DNA of 64,000 bases from Comamonadaceae bacterium (GTDB taxonomy: Bacteria > Pseudomonadota > Gammaproteobacteria > Burkholderiales > Burkholderiaceae_C), in contig CANKBG010000007.1 in NCBI GenBank assembly GCA_947479935.1, forward strand, positions 1 to 64,000. Reading direction: 5' to 3'. Each line of letters opens with the position of its first letter. Position 1 is the stretch's first letter. The notes under the pieces were generated by a model, which saw only the letters and a program-made list of their open reading frames with translations, did not search any database and had not been told where the DNA came from. Shown piece by piece: positions 1-7,603 of this stretch. A program made the position numbers and the translations under genes.

Positions 1-19
1 AAAAATCAGTCCAGGTTAT

Positions 20-95
20 GACCCTATCGTCTAGAGGCCTAGGACATCACCCTTTCACGGTGAGTACCGGGGTTCGAATCCCCGTAGGGTCGCCA
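20..95 (+). tRNA. tRNA-Glu (anticodon TTC)
   Basis: A 76-nt cloverleaf with encoded CCA. The acceptor arms 20-26 and 85-91 pair perfectly, and the discriminator base is G92. The anticodon stem 47-51/59-63 closes a 7-nt loop with TTC at 54-56. The T arm carries the usual GGTTCGAATCC segment. It lies 58 nt upstream of tRNA-Asp on the same strand, and the two are probably one transcript ending at the hairpin at 241-266. Confidence 0.97.
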
Positions 96-153
96 AGTTT
101 TGTTGCACTTGGCTTTGTTGCATGATCAGCAAAGCAGAAGCTTCAAGCTACCA

Positions 154-230
154 GGAGTGGTAGTTCAGTTGGTTAGAATACCGGCCTGTCACGCCGGGGG
201 TCGCGGGTTCGAGTCCCGTCCACTCCGCCA
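154..230 (+). tRNA. tRNA-Asp (anticodon GTC)
   Basis: A 77-nt cloverleaf with encoded CCA. Acceptor arms 154-160 and 220-226 pair perfectly. Anticodon stem 181-185/193-197 encloses GTC at 188-190. The T loop contains GGTTCGAGTCC. This is the substrate type for queuosine at G34; note that a gluQ gene, whose product acts on queuosine of tRNA-Asp, lies elsewhere in the window at 49434-50357. Confidence 0.97.
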
Positions 231-240
231 AAAAGCATGC

Positions 241-266
241 AAAAACGCGCCTTCGGGCGCGTTTTT
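241..266. terminator. bidirectional intrinsic terminator
   Basis: A GC-rich stem (ACGCGCC / GGCGCGT) closed by a TTCG tetraloop, flanked by A5 on the left and T5 on the right, so it can end transcripts on both strands. It follows tRNA-Asp by 10 nt, and its last base is the first base of the stop codon of the minus-strand regulator gene, so it serves both converging units. Confidence 0.9.
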
Positions 267-871
267 CATTTCCAAGCTTGAGGCGCTGCTAGCCCTACTT
301 GCCCCATCAAATAACCTTGAAGCCAGCGAGCATCGATAGGCTTTCTAATGAAGTACGAGCCGCCTGGAGGTCCTCCTCGCGCAAGCAAATCTTCCTCGGA
401 CAGTGCAGACAGAGTGAGCAGTTTGAGGTTTTCATAACCCTGCTTTTGCTGGATCTGTTTGGCCAGTTCCCAGCCATCCACCTCCGGCATCAGCAGGTCA
501 AAAATTAAGATTTGAGGTTTGAACAGAGGCAGGGTAATAAGAGCATCAATGCCAGACAAAAGTGCGCAGCAGTCGATTTGTTTGCTGGTTTGGAGGCAAA
601 TGTCTTGCAACAAGTGTCTTGAGACGGCGTCGTCGTCAACCACCATGACCCTTAATCGATCGCTCATGAGGCGCTCAAGTGCGGGTAGTTTTTGTTGCTG
701 AATTTGGTAATTTTGAATAGACGCCAGTGAAATTCTGCGATGGCCGCCCTGGGTGACCCAGGCATGAAGGGCTTTTTTATCGACCAGGGCTTGTACGGTG
801 CCCACTGAAAGCTGAAGAAGCTGAGCGGCTTTGCTGGTGCCGCAACATGCGGGTGTAGTGAGAGGGGGCAT
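266..871 (-). CDS. response regulator with N-terminal excisionase/MerR-like HTH and C-terminal receiver
   Basis: A 201-aa protein. Residues about 10-50 form a small winged-helix DNA-binding domain of the excisionase/MerR type (SKAAQLLQLSVGTVQALV, then the wing GGHRRI). Residues about 72-195 form a CheY-like receiver: acidic cluster D79-D81, phosphoacceptor D125 in IFDLLMP, S155, and K177 in FIRKP. The DNA-binding domain precedes the receiver, the reverse of OmpR or NarL regulators. A TTG 12 nt upstream could add four residues; ATG at 871 is preferred, although its ribosome site is weak. No histidine kinase is adjacent, so it is an orphan. Target unknown. Confidence 0.85.
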   Translation of the reverse strand: MPPLTTPACCGTSKAAQLLQLSVGTVQALVDKKALHAWVTQGGHRRISLASIQNYQIQQQKLPALERLMSDRLRVMVVDDDAVSRHLLQDICLQTSKQIDCCALLSGIDALITLPLFKPQILIFDLLMPEVDGWELAKQIQQKQGYENLKLLTLSALSEEDLLARGGPPGGSYFIRKPIDARWLQGYLMGQVGLAAPQAWK

Positions 872-883
872 GCTTGTCTTCAA

Positions 884-1120
884 TTGAAAAGTCCCAATTT
901 ACGATCTATTGGGCGACTTGGAAGATACAAATACTTGCATTTTGGTTTTTGGAGACATCGAAACCCGTTCAAGAGAGCAAATTCACATGTCACCCGTCTC
1001 CTTAGGGACTCTGGGGATGTTCCAAGAACTCATACGCGATTAGGATCACCCGTGCAGAATGGCAAAGCCATGAAGGCACGAAATTTTGCACTGTTTGTGT
1101 TCTGTTTGGAGACCCACTGA
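884..1120. other. intergenic region, divergent promoters expected
   Basis: This 237-bp stretch separates the minus-strand regulator from the plus-strand acyl-CoA ligase. I see no convincing RNA gene, repeat or conserved small protein. A GGAG about 9 nt before the ATG at 1121 is the likely ribosome site of the ligase. Promoters for both genes should lie here, but I cannot pick out clear -35/-10 pairs. Confidence 0.5.
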
Positions 1121-2815
1121 ATGCCAGCCCATCACGCTTTTTGGCCCAAAAGATTGCCTTACACATTGAACGCGCCAGGAACTTCGCTTTGGGTTAATTT
1201 GCAAGTCAGCGCCTTGCGCTATCCCGATAAATTGGCCATGGTTTTCATGGGCCGAACTTGGACTTACTCGGCTTTTCTCAATGCGGCGGAAAACATTGCG
1301 TCGGCCTTGCGCAAGATGGGCGTGCAAAAAGGCGATCGTGTGGTGCTAGACATGCAAAACTGTCCGCAATTGGTCATCACGCATTTTGCTATTTTGCGAC
1401 TTGATGCCGTGGTGGTTCCGGTCAACCCCATGAACCGCATGGAAGAGTTGAAGCATTACATTTTGGACCCAGATACCAAGGTGGCTGTGACGACTGCTGA
1501 TTTGGCCACTGAGTTGGCTGCTGCCAGCAATGCTTTAGAGCCAGCGCAACGGCTCCAAAATTTGTTGGTCACTCAATTCACGGATGTATTTGATGCTGAC
1601 AAGATTGGTGCAGACGAGCTGCCAGAAGCTTGGAGCGATTGGTTGTTAAAGCGGCATGCCTTACCCGAGCTTGTGGGCGGTCAAGCACATGCATGGTCTG
1701 ATGCCATTCAAAGCCCTGTCGATTTACCGCATATCACCTCTACTTCAGACGACTTGGCAGTGTTGCCCTACACCAGTGGCACCACGGGTTTGCCAAAAGG
1801 CTGCATGCACACCCACGGCACCATCATGCACAACGCCATGTCAAGTGGTTTGTGGGCCAACGGTACGCCAGAAAACAAATGCTTGTGTGTGGTGCCGATG
1901 TTTCACATCACGGGCATGGTCAGTGTGATGCATGCCACCATTTTCATGGGCGCAACTTTGGTGCTCATGCCCCGTTGGGATCGCGATTTAGCGGGTCGCT
2001 TAATTTCCAAATGGAAAGTGACGCACTGGACCAACATTCCCACCATGGTGATTGATTTATTGGGCAGTCCCAACATGGCGCAATTCGATTTAAGCAGTCT
2101 GCAAAATATTGGTGGTGGTGGCGCGGCTATGCCTGAGGCCGTTGCGCAAAGCTTGTTAGATCAATTTGGATTGAAATACATTGAGGGCTATGGCTTGACT
2201 GAGACGGCGGCCCCCTCACACACCAACCCCCCTGATGCGCCTAAAAAACAATGTCTAGGTATTCCCTTCATGGGTGTTGATTCTCGAGTGGTCGATCCCG
2301 AAACTTTGAAGGAATTGCCACAGGGTGAATCGGGTGAAATTGTGATGTCGGGACCGCAGGTGTTTAAGGGCTATTGGAAGCGCCCTGAGGCAACCGCCAG
2401 TGCATTTTTTGAACGCGATGGCAAATCGTTTTTTAGATCGGGTGACATGGGGCGAATTGATGAAGAAGGCTACTTTTTCATGACAGACCGATTAAAGCGC
2501 ATGATCAATGCCAGTGGCTTTAAGGTGTGGCCGGCAGAAGTTGAAGCGTTGATGTTCAAACATCCTGCCATTCAAGAGGCTTGCATCATTTCGACGAAAG
2601 ATGCCTATCGCGGCGAATCTGTCAAAGCCGTGGTGGTGCTTCGTGGCTCACACAATGGTCAAATCAGTGAGCAGGATATCATCGACTGGTGCCGCGAAAC
2701 CATGGCTGTTTATAAAGTGCCCCGCGTGGTTGAGTTTGTCGATGTACTGCCCAAGAGTGGCAGTGGCAAAGTGATGTGGCGCGCGCTTCAAGAAGCCGAA
2801 ATGGCAAAGGCTTAA
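1121..2815 (+). CDS. fatty-acyl-CoA synthetase / AMP-binding acid-CoA ligase
   Basis: A 564-aa member of the ANL superfamily, which activates a carboxylic acid to acyl-AMP and then acyl-CoA. The P-loop-like motif YTSGTTGLPKG, the YGLTETA adenine-binding motif, the hinge region around SGDMGRIDEEGY / DRLKRMINASGFKVWP, and the C-terminal catalytic lysine motif PKSGSGKVMWR are all present. Length fits medium- or long-chain acyl-CoA synthetases. It starts a plus-strand group with a flavin monooxygenase and a short methionine synthase. The substrate cannot be read from sequence; fatty or aromatic acids are both possible. Confidence 0.9.
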   Translation: MPAHHAFWPKRLPYTLNAPGTSLWVNLQVSALRYPDKLAMVFMGRTWTYSAFLNAAENIASALRKMGVQKGDRVVLDMQNCPQLVITHFAILRLDAVVVPVNPMNRMEELKHYILDPDTKVAVTTADLATELAAASNALEPAQRLQNLLVTQFTDVFDADKIGADELPEAWSDWLLKRHALPELVGGQAHAWSDAIQSPVDLPHITSTSDDLAVLPYTSGTTGLPKGCMHTHGTIMHNAMSSGLWANGTPENKCLCVVPMFHITGMVSVMHATIFMGATLVLMPRWDRDLAGRLISKWKVTHWTNIPTMVIDLLGSPNMAQFDLSSLQNIGGGGAAMPEAVAQSLLDQFGLKYIEGYGLTETAAPSHTNPPDAPKKQCLGIPFMGVDSRVVDPETLKELPQGESGEIVMSGPQVFKGYWKRPEATASAFFERDGKSFFRSGDMGRIDEEGYFFMTDRLKRMINASGFKVWPAEVEALMFKHPAIQEACIISTKDAYRGESVKAVVVLRGSHNGQISEQDIIDWCRETMAVYKVPRVVEFVDVLPKSGSGKVMWRALQEAEMAKA

Positions 2816-2837
2816 GCCAGATGATTCATATTTTTCT

Positions 2838-3857
2838 ATGGGCTATTCGATGACCTTACGCTTATCTGTTCTTGATCAATCGGTGGCCATGTCGGGCCGA
2901 GGGCAAGACGAGTCGATTCGTCAAACTGTGGCTTTGGCACAGTTGGCAGAAAAGTTGGGATACGACCGCTTTTGGGTGAGCGAACACCATGCACACCCCA
3001 GCATTGTGGGCACCGCCCCTGAAATATTGATGGCGGCCATTGCCACACAAACTCAAAAAATCCGAATTGGAAGTGCCGGCGTGATGTTGCCTCACTATTC
3101 ATCTTTGAAAGTGGCAGAGCAATTCAGGGTGCTCGATGCATTGGCGCCCGGACGCATTGATTTGGGCGTGGGCCGTGCGCCAGGCAGTGATGGCAAAACG
3201 GCTCAACTTCTCAACCCAGACCGATATGCCAGTGAAAATTTTCCACAGCAAGTGATGGAACTGCAAGCTTGGGTAAAGGGTCAGCCTCTGCCAGCAGGAC
3301 ATCCAGGTCATGGGGTGTTTGCCTATCCGCAATCGACCACCTCGCCCGATGTTTGGATGCTGGGCAGTTCGGACTATGGCGCGCAACTGGCCGCACATTT
3401 GGGCTTGCCCTATGCTTTTGCTTGGTTCATCACGGATGGCCAAGGGGCAGACCATGCACTCCAAATTTACAAAGACACTTTCAAACCTGGCCCCAATTTG
3501 GACAAGCCATTGGCCACCTTGTGTATCTGGGCTTTGGCAGCCGACACCGACGAAGAAGCTTGGCATTTGTTCAAAAGCAGGGCACGCTGGCGCATGGACA
3601 GAAACTTGGGTCGCATAGGACCCATGCTGCCGCCTGAGCAGGCTGATCGGGAATATTCGCAGGCTGAGCAAATGGCCTTGGATGCCATGAAGGCCAATGC
3701 TTTTGTGGGGAGTGCCAGCACCGTGGCCAACAAATTGCGCGCGTTGGCTGCACATTTTGAGTTGGATGAATTGGTGGTGATCACTTGGACATACAACCCA
3801 AAAGCGCAGGCTCATTCGTATGAGTTGTTGGCCAAAGAATTTAATTTGACATCTTAA
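2838..3857 (+). CDS. LLM-class (luciferase-like) flavin-dependent monooxygenase
   Basis: Up to 339 aa, a bacterial-luciferase-fold TIM barrel of the single-component group that includes E. coli YhbW and MsnO8-type proteins. Diagnostic segments are LSVLDQS at the N terminus, RFWVSEHH, IGSAGVMLPHYSSLKVAEQFRVLDAL, GRIDLGVGRAPG, and a C-terminal FVGSASTVANKL. Such enzymes use reduced FMN and O2. The start is ambiguous: ATG 2838 gives MGYSMTL, while ATG 2850 fits family N termini better. It sits between the acyl-CoA ligase (gap about 22 bp) and the methionine synthase (gap 17 bp). Substrate unknown. Confidence 0.87.
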   Translation: MGYSMTLRLSVLDQSVAMSGRGQDESIRQTVALAQLAEKLGYDRFWVSEHHAHPSIVGTAPEILMAAIATQTQKIRIGSAGVMLPHYSSLKVAEQFRVLDALAPGRIDLGVGRAPGSDGKTAQLLNPDRYASENFPQQVMELQAWVKGQPLPAGHPGHGVFAYPQSTTSPDVWMLGSSDYGAQLAAHLGLPYAFAWFITDGQGADHALQIYKDTFKPGPNLDKPLATLCIWALAADTDEEAWHLFKSRARWRMDRNLGRIGPMLPPEQADREYSQAEQMALDAMKANAFVGSASTVANKLRALAAHFELDELVVITWTYNPKAQAHSYELLAKEFNLTS

Positions 3858-3874
3858 TTTTCAGGAGTATTTAA

Positions 3875-4894
3875 ATGTTTGAAACCGCAATTGCAGGCAG
3901 TTTGCCCAAGCCCGAATGGTTGGCTGAAACCAACAAACTCTGGCCCAAATGGATGGCAGAGGGCGACAGCCTGAAACAGGCCAAGGCCGATGCCACCTTG
4001 CTTTGGATCAAGACGCAAGAAGATGCAGGCCTTGATGTGATTGGTGATGGCGAGCAATCGCGTCAACACTTTGTGCACGGTTTCTTGGAGCAAGTCGAGG
4101 GCATTGACTTTCAAAACAAAGTGACCATGGGCATTCGCAACAATCGCTACGATGCGCAAGTGCCACAAGTGGTTGCACCTTTGCGTTTGAAAGGTCGTGT
4201 CCATGCGTTTGAAGCGCAATTGGCGCGCGCTCACACCAAGAAAAAATTGAAGTTCACTTTGCCAGGACCGATGACCATTGTGGACACTGTGGCCGATCGT
4301 TACTATGGCGACAAAGTGAAGATGGCCATGGCCTTTGCTGAGTTGTTGAACCAAGAAGCATTGGCACTGCAAGCCGATGGTGTGGACATTGTTCAGTTTG
4401 ATGAACCCGCCTTCAATGTCTACATGGAGGAGGCCGCCGACTGGGGCGTGAAAGCTTTAGAACGTGCTGCGCAAGGCCTGACTTGCACCACCGCCGTTCA
4501 CATTTGTTATGGCTACGGCATTCAAGCCAACATCGATTGGAAAAATTCATTGGGCCATGAATGGCGTCAATATGAAAAGGTGTTTCCTGCCTTGGCCAAG
4601 AGCAGCATCAAGCAAGTGAGCTTGGAATGTTTTCACTCGCACGTTCCCATGGACCTCATGGTTTTGCTTGAAGGCAAAGACGTCATGGTGGGCGTGATTG
4701 ATGTGGCCAGTGATGTGATTGAAACACCGGAAGAAGTGGCCGACACCATTGGCCGTGCGCTGCAGTTTGTGCCCAAGGCTCGCATCATTGCTTGTACCAA
4801 CTGCGGCTTGGCCCCCATGAGCCGTGAAGTGGCTGAAAAGAAATTACAGGCTTTGGCAGAAGGCGCACGCATTGCGCGTGAGCGTTATCGTTGA
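3875..4894 (+). CDS. short cobalamin-independent-type methionine synthase (core-MetE, MesD-like)
   Basis: A 339-aa protein equal to only the C-terminal catalytic barrel of MetE. The zinc and homocysteine site is intact: H209 and C211 (VHICYGYG), E251 (SLECFHS), C310 (TNCGLAPM), and D176-E177 in QFDEPAFN. Short core-MetE proteins belong to the folate-independent methionine synthases (MesA-MesD groups); the GSLPKPEW, HICYGYG and NCGLAPMSREVA pattern looks most like MesD. In described cases MesD works with a partner, MesX (DUF1852). No such gene is present here; the upstream neighbour is a flavin monooxygenase. A strong AGGAG ribosome site is at 3863-3867. The methyl donor is unknown. Confidence 0.85.
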   Translation: MFETAIAGSLPKPEWLAETNKLWPKWMAEGDSLKQAKADATLLWIKTQEDAGLDVIGDGEQSRQHFVHGFLEQVEGIDFQNKVTMGIRNNRYDAQVPQVVAPLRLKGRVHAFEAQLARAHTKKKLKFTLPGPMTIVDTVADRYYGDKVKMAMAFAELLNQEALALQADGVDIVQFDEPAFNVYMEEAADWGVKALERAAQGLTCTTAVHICYGYGIQANIDWKNSLGHEWRQYEKVFPALAKSSIKQVSLECFHSHVPMDLMVLLEGKDVMVGVIDVASDVIETPEEVADTIGRALQFVPKARIIACTNCGLAPMSREVAEKKLQALAEGARIARERYR

Positions 4895-4904
4895 AAAATA
4901 ACGA

Positions 4905-6089
4905 TCACATGCGTTCAAAAATAGCCGCGATTCCTTGACCGCCACCAATGCACATGGTGACCAAGGCATAGCGACCATTGATGCGCTGTAGTTCGTGCAA
5001 CGCTTTCACGGTGATCAAAGCGCCTGTGGCACCAATGGGGTGACCCAAAGAAATGCCAGAGCCGTTGGGGTTGACCTTGGCAGGGTCCAAGCCCAAATCG
5101 CGCGTGACAGCGCAAGCCTGTGCCGCAAACGCTTCGTTGGCTTCAATCACGTCCAAATCATTCACAGTGAGGCCGGCTTTTTTCAGAGCCATTTGGGATG
5201 CAGGCACGGGGCCAATGCCCATGTACTTGGGATCGACACCCGCGTGAGCGTAGGCCACCAAGCGAGCCAAAGGTTTGGCGCCGCGGGCTTTGGCAGCACC
5301 AGCCTCCATGAGCACCACAGCAGCAGCAGCGTCGTTAATGCCTGAAGCATTGCCCGCTGTGACAGTGCCATTTTCTTTGACGAATACGGGCTTGAGTTTG
5401 CCCAATTCTTCCATGGTGCAACCAGGACGAAAATGCTCGTCTGTTTCGTAGGCTACTTCGCCTTTGCGCGTTTTGAGCATGACCGGCATGATCTGGCCTT
5501 TGAAATAACCCGCTTGTGTGGCACGCTCTGCGCGGTTGTGACTTTCAACGGCCAGCTTGTCTTGGTCTTCCCGCGTGATGCCCCACTTGGCGGCAATGTT
5601 CTCTGCAGTCACGCCCATGTGAATGGTGTGAAAGGGGTCATGCAGTGCGCCCACCATCATGTCGATCATTTTGGTGTCGCCCATGCGTGCGCCAAAGCGA
5701 TTGGTATTGATGGCATAGGGCGCGCGGCTCATGTTTTCTGCACCACCGCCAATGGCGACATCTGTATCGCCTAGCAAAATGGACTGGCTGGCAGAAATGA
5801 TGGCTTGCAAGCCGGAACCACAAAGACGGTTCACGTTGAATGCAGGGGTGCCTTCAGCGCAGCCCCCGTTGATGGCGGCCATGCGCGACAAGTACATGTC
5901 TTTGGGCTCTGTGTTGACCACATGGCCAAATACCACATGGCCCACATCCTTACCTTCGGTGTTGGCGCGCTGGAGGGCTTCGCGAACCACTTGTGCGGCC
6001 AATTCAGTGGGGGCAACATCTTTCAAGCTGCCTCCAAATGTGCCAATGGCGGTGCGCACACCGCTGACGACGACAACTTCACGGCTCAT
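4905..6089 (-). CDS. bktB: beta-ketothiolase / acetyl-CoA acetyltransferase (BktB type)
   Basis: A 394-aa thiolase that condenses or cleaves 3-oxoacyl-CoA. The nucleophile is C90 in NRLCGSG, with H350 in GHPIGATGA and C380 in MCIGGGQG. Sequence throughout, for example VVVSGVRTAIGTFGGSLKDVAP and NANEAFAAQ-like segments, closely follows BktB of Cupriavidus, which handles C4 and longer ketoacyl-CoA for polyhydroxyalkanoate synthesis and fatty-acid breakdown. It converges with the methionine synthase with a 10-bp gap. The SDR upstream is on the same strand 78 bp away and may be cotranscribed. Confidence 0.93.
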   Translation of the reverse strand: MSREVVVVSGVRTAIGTFGGSLKDVAPTELAAQVVREALQRANTEGKDVGHVVFGHVVNTEPKDMYLSRMAAINGGCAEGTPAFNVNRLCGSGLQAIISASQSILLGDTDVAIGGGAENMSRAPYAINTNRFGARMGDTKMIDMMVGALHDPFHTIHMGVTAENIAAKWGITREDQDKLAVESHNRAERATQAGYFKGQIMPVMLKTRKGEVAYETDEHFRPGCTMEELGKLKPVFVKENGTVTAGNASGINDAAAAVVLMEAGAAKARGAKPLARLVAYAHAGVDPKYMGIGPVPASQMALKKAGLTVNDLDVIEANEAFAAQACAVTRDLGLDPAKVNPNGSGISLGHPIGATGALITVKALHELQRINGRYALVTMCIGGGQGIAAIFERM

Positions 6090-6167
6090 CTCTGTCTCCT
6101 GTGATTTGAAATTGGTTTAAGGCCAAATTGTGACCCAAATAGACTACAGGGGGCTGACAAACTAGCT

Positions 6168-6926
6168 TTATGCGTCCCTCACGTCACTCACGGGGTTGCT
6201 ACCAAAATCGGGGCGCGCTAAATAGTCAAGAATGCGCTTGGCAGCATCTGCGGGAGACGTGAGTTGACCCGTGGCTTTAAGTTGCTGGAAGCCGCCTTGA
6301 TCTGGAAAGCTGTCAGCTGGGGCGCCGCGCAGTTGGACTTGCATGTCGGTATCAATGACCCCTGGGGCCAGAGATGTCACTTTGGCGCCATTGGATTTCA
6401 AAGCCTCTTCGAGGGCCAGACAACGTGTGAAGTGGTCCATGCCTGCCTTGGCAGCGCAATAGCCCGATTGGGACGCCATGGCACGTCGGCCAAGTCCTGA
6501 TGAAATATTGACCACTTTGCGGGGCAGTGGCCAGCTTTCAGTGGCACTGAGAAAGGCTGCGCACAATTGCATGGGTGCTTCTAAGCCGACGCGCAATGCC
6601 ATGGCCAGATTGTGCGGATCTGATTCACTCAGGGGTCCAATGCGAGGAATGACGCCTGCATTGTTAATCAGCGTGGCGCTTTGAAAATCATTGGATTTTT
6701 GAGACAGAAGCCAACTCTGCAATGCCTTGCTGGCAACAGCGCCGTCTGCCAAGTCATGTGACCACTGGGCTAATGTTGCACCCGATTTGTGAGCGAGTTC
6801 ACTCAGACTGGCTTGTTGATTGCGTGAAATACAAATCAGGGTATGACCCGGTTTCAAGAGTTGTTCGGCAATGGCCAAGCCCATGCCGCGAGAACCGCCC
6901 GTCAAGATGTAGAGATGTTGTGTCAT
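6168..6926 (-). CDS. SDR family oxidoreductase (sepiapterin-reductase-like)
   Basis: A 252-aa Rossmann short-chain dehydrogenase. TGGSRGMG is the cofactor-binding loop, NNAG the structural motif, and the catalytic set is the Ser of NISSGLG with YCAAK. The C-terminal LAPGVIDTDMQ segment is typical of classical SDRs. Overall shape recalls sepiapterin reductase/benzil reductase-like SDRs, but the substrate cannot be assigned. It begins 17 bp after rluA on the same strand, so it is likely part of the cytochrome-rluA transcript. Confidence 0.85.
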   Translation of the reverse strand: MTQHLYILTGGSRGMGLAIAEQLLKPGHTLICISRNQQASLSELAHKSGATLAQWSHDLADGAVASKALQSWLLSQKSNDFQSATLINNAGVIPRIGPLSESDPHNLAMALRVGLEAPMQLCAAFLSATESWPLPRKVVNISSGLGRRAMASQSGYCAAKAGMDHFTRCLALEEALKSNGAKVTSLAPGVIDTDMQVQLRGAPADSFPDQGGFQQLKATGQLTSPADAAKRILDYLARPDFGSNPVSDVRDA

Positions 6927-6943
6927 GCTGATCTTCTTTCGAT

Positions 6944-7603
6944 TTAAAACGGAACCGTACTTTCAAATGCCATCCACGCTGCCGTGATGGGATGTTTGAA
7001 TTGCAACTCACGCGCATGCAATAAAAGGCGAGGCGATTTTGCCAAAATTTCAGGTGAGGCATACAAACCGTCCCCCAGTATGGCATGACCGATGGCCATC
7101 ATGTGCAAACGGAGTTGGTGCGTTCGGCCTGTGATGGGTTTCATTTCGACGCGGGTGGTGGTGCCGGTGCCCGGCCCGTTTTTAATTCGCCATTGTGTGT
7201 GGCTGGGCTTGCCGTGTTCCCAATCTATTTTGCTTCTGGGTCGATTGGGCCAATCGATCAGCAGGGGTATCTGGATGTCTTGCCATTCAGTGGAATCTAC
7301 CGAGTTTGAATTTTGTAAAAGACCATCCACCAAGGCTTCGTATATTTTGTGGACTTCTCTCAGTGCAAAGGCTTGACTTAAGTTACGCTGTACTTCGGGC
7401 CCTCTGGCAAGCACCATCAATCCTGAAGTGGCCATGTCCAAGCGATGCACAGTGAGTGCATCTGGCCATTCGCTTTGCGCTCTGGCAATGAGACAGTCTT
7501 GTTTGTCTTCGCCGCGGCCGGGCACACTTAACAAGCCAGAGGGTTTGTTCAAAACCATCAGGTGATCGTCAAGGTAAACCAGATTCATGGTGGACAAGGT
7601 CAT
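6944..7603 (-). CDS. rluA: dual-specificity rRNA/tRNA pseudouridine synthase RluA
   Basis: A 219-aa protein, the same length as E. coli RluA, which makes pseudouridine 746 in 23S rRNA and 32 in several tRNAs. The catalytic aspartate is in HRLDMATSGLMV. DDHLMVLNKPSGLLSVPGR, IDWPNRPRSKIDWEHGKP and PITGRTHQLRLHM are strongly RluA-like, and no S4 domain is present. Start chosen at 7603, where ATG overlaps the stop of the upstream cytochrome gene as ATGA. An internal ATG at 7588 is the alternative. Longer readings into the cytochrome gene give low-quality sequence. Confidence 0.92.
   Translation of the reverse strand: MTLSTMNLVYLDDHLMVLNKPSGLLSVPGRGEDKQDCLIARAQSEWPDALTVHRLDMATSGLMVLARGPEVQRNLSQAFALREVHKIYEALVDGLLQNSNSVDSTEWQDIQIPLLIDWPNRPRSKIDWEHGKPSHTQWRIKNGPGTGTTTRVEMKPITGRTHQLRLHMMAIGHAILGDGLYASPEILAKSPRLLLHARELQFKHPITAAWMAFESTVPF

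Noticed and set aside
100..339. 79-codon open frame across tRNA-Asp and the terminator
   Set aside because: It covers a tRNA gene and a terminator; the sequence has no protein-like composition.
884..1120. 78-codon open frame directly before the acyl-CoA ligase
   Set aside because: No family resemblance, no ribosome site; probably intergenic DNA.
3099..3815. 238-codon frame antisense to the flavin monooxygenase
   Set aside because: Overlaps a well-supported gene entirely and shows no domain.
4882..4907. Hairpin ATCGTT/AACGAT at the methionine synthase end as a terminator
   Set aside because: Only 6 AT-rich pairs and no T-run; too weak to call.
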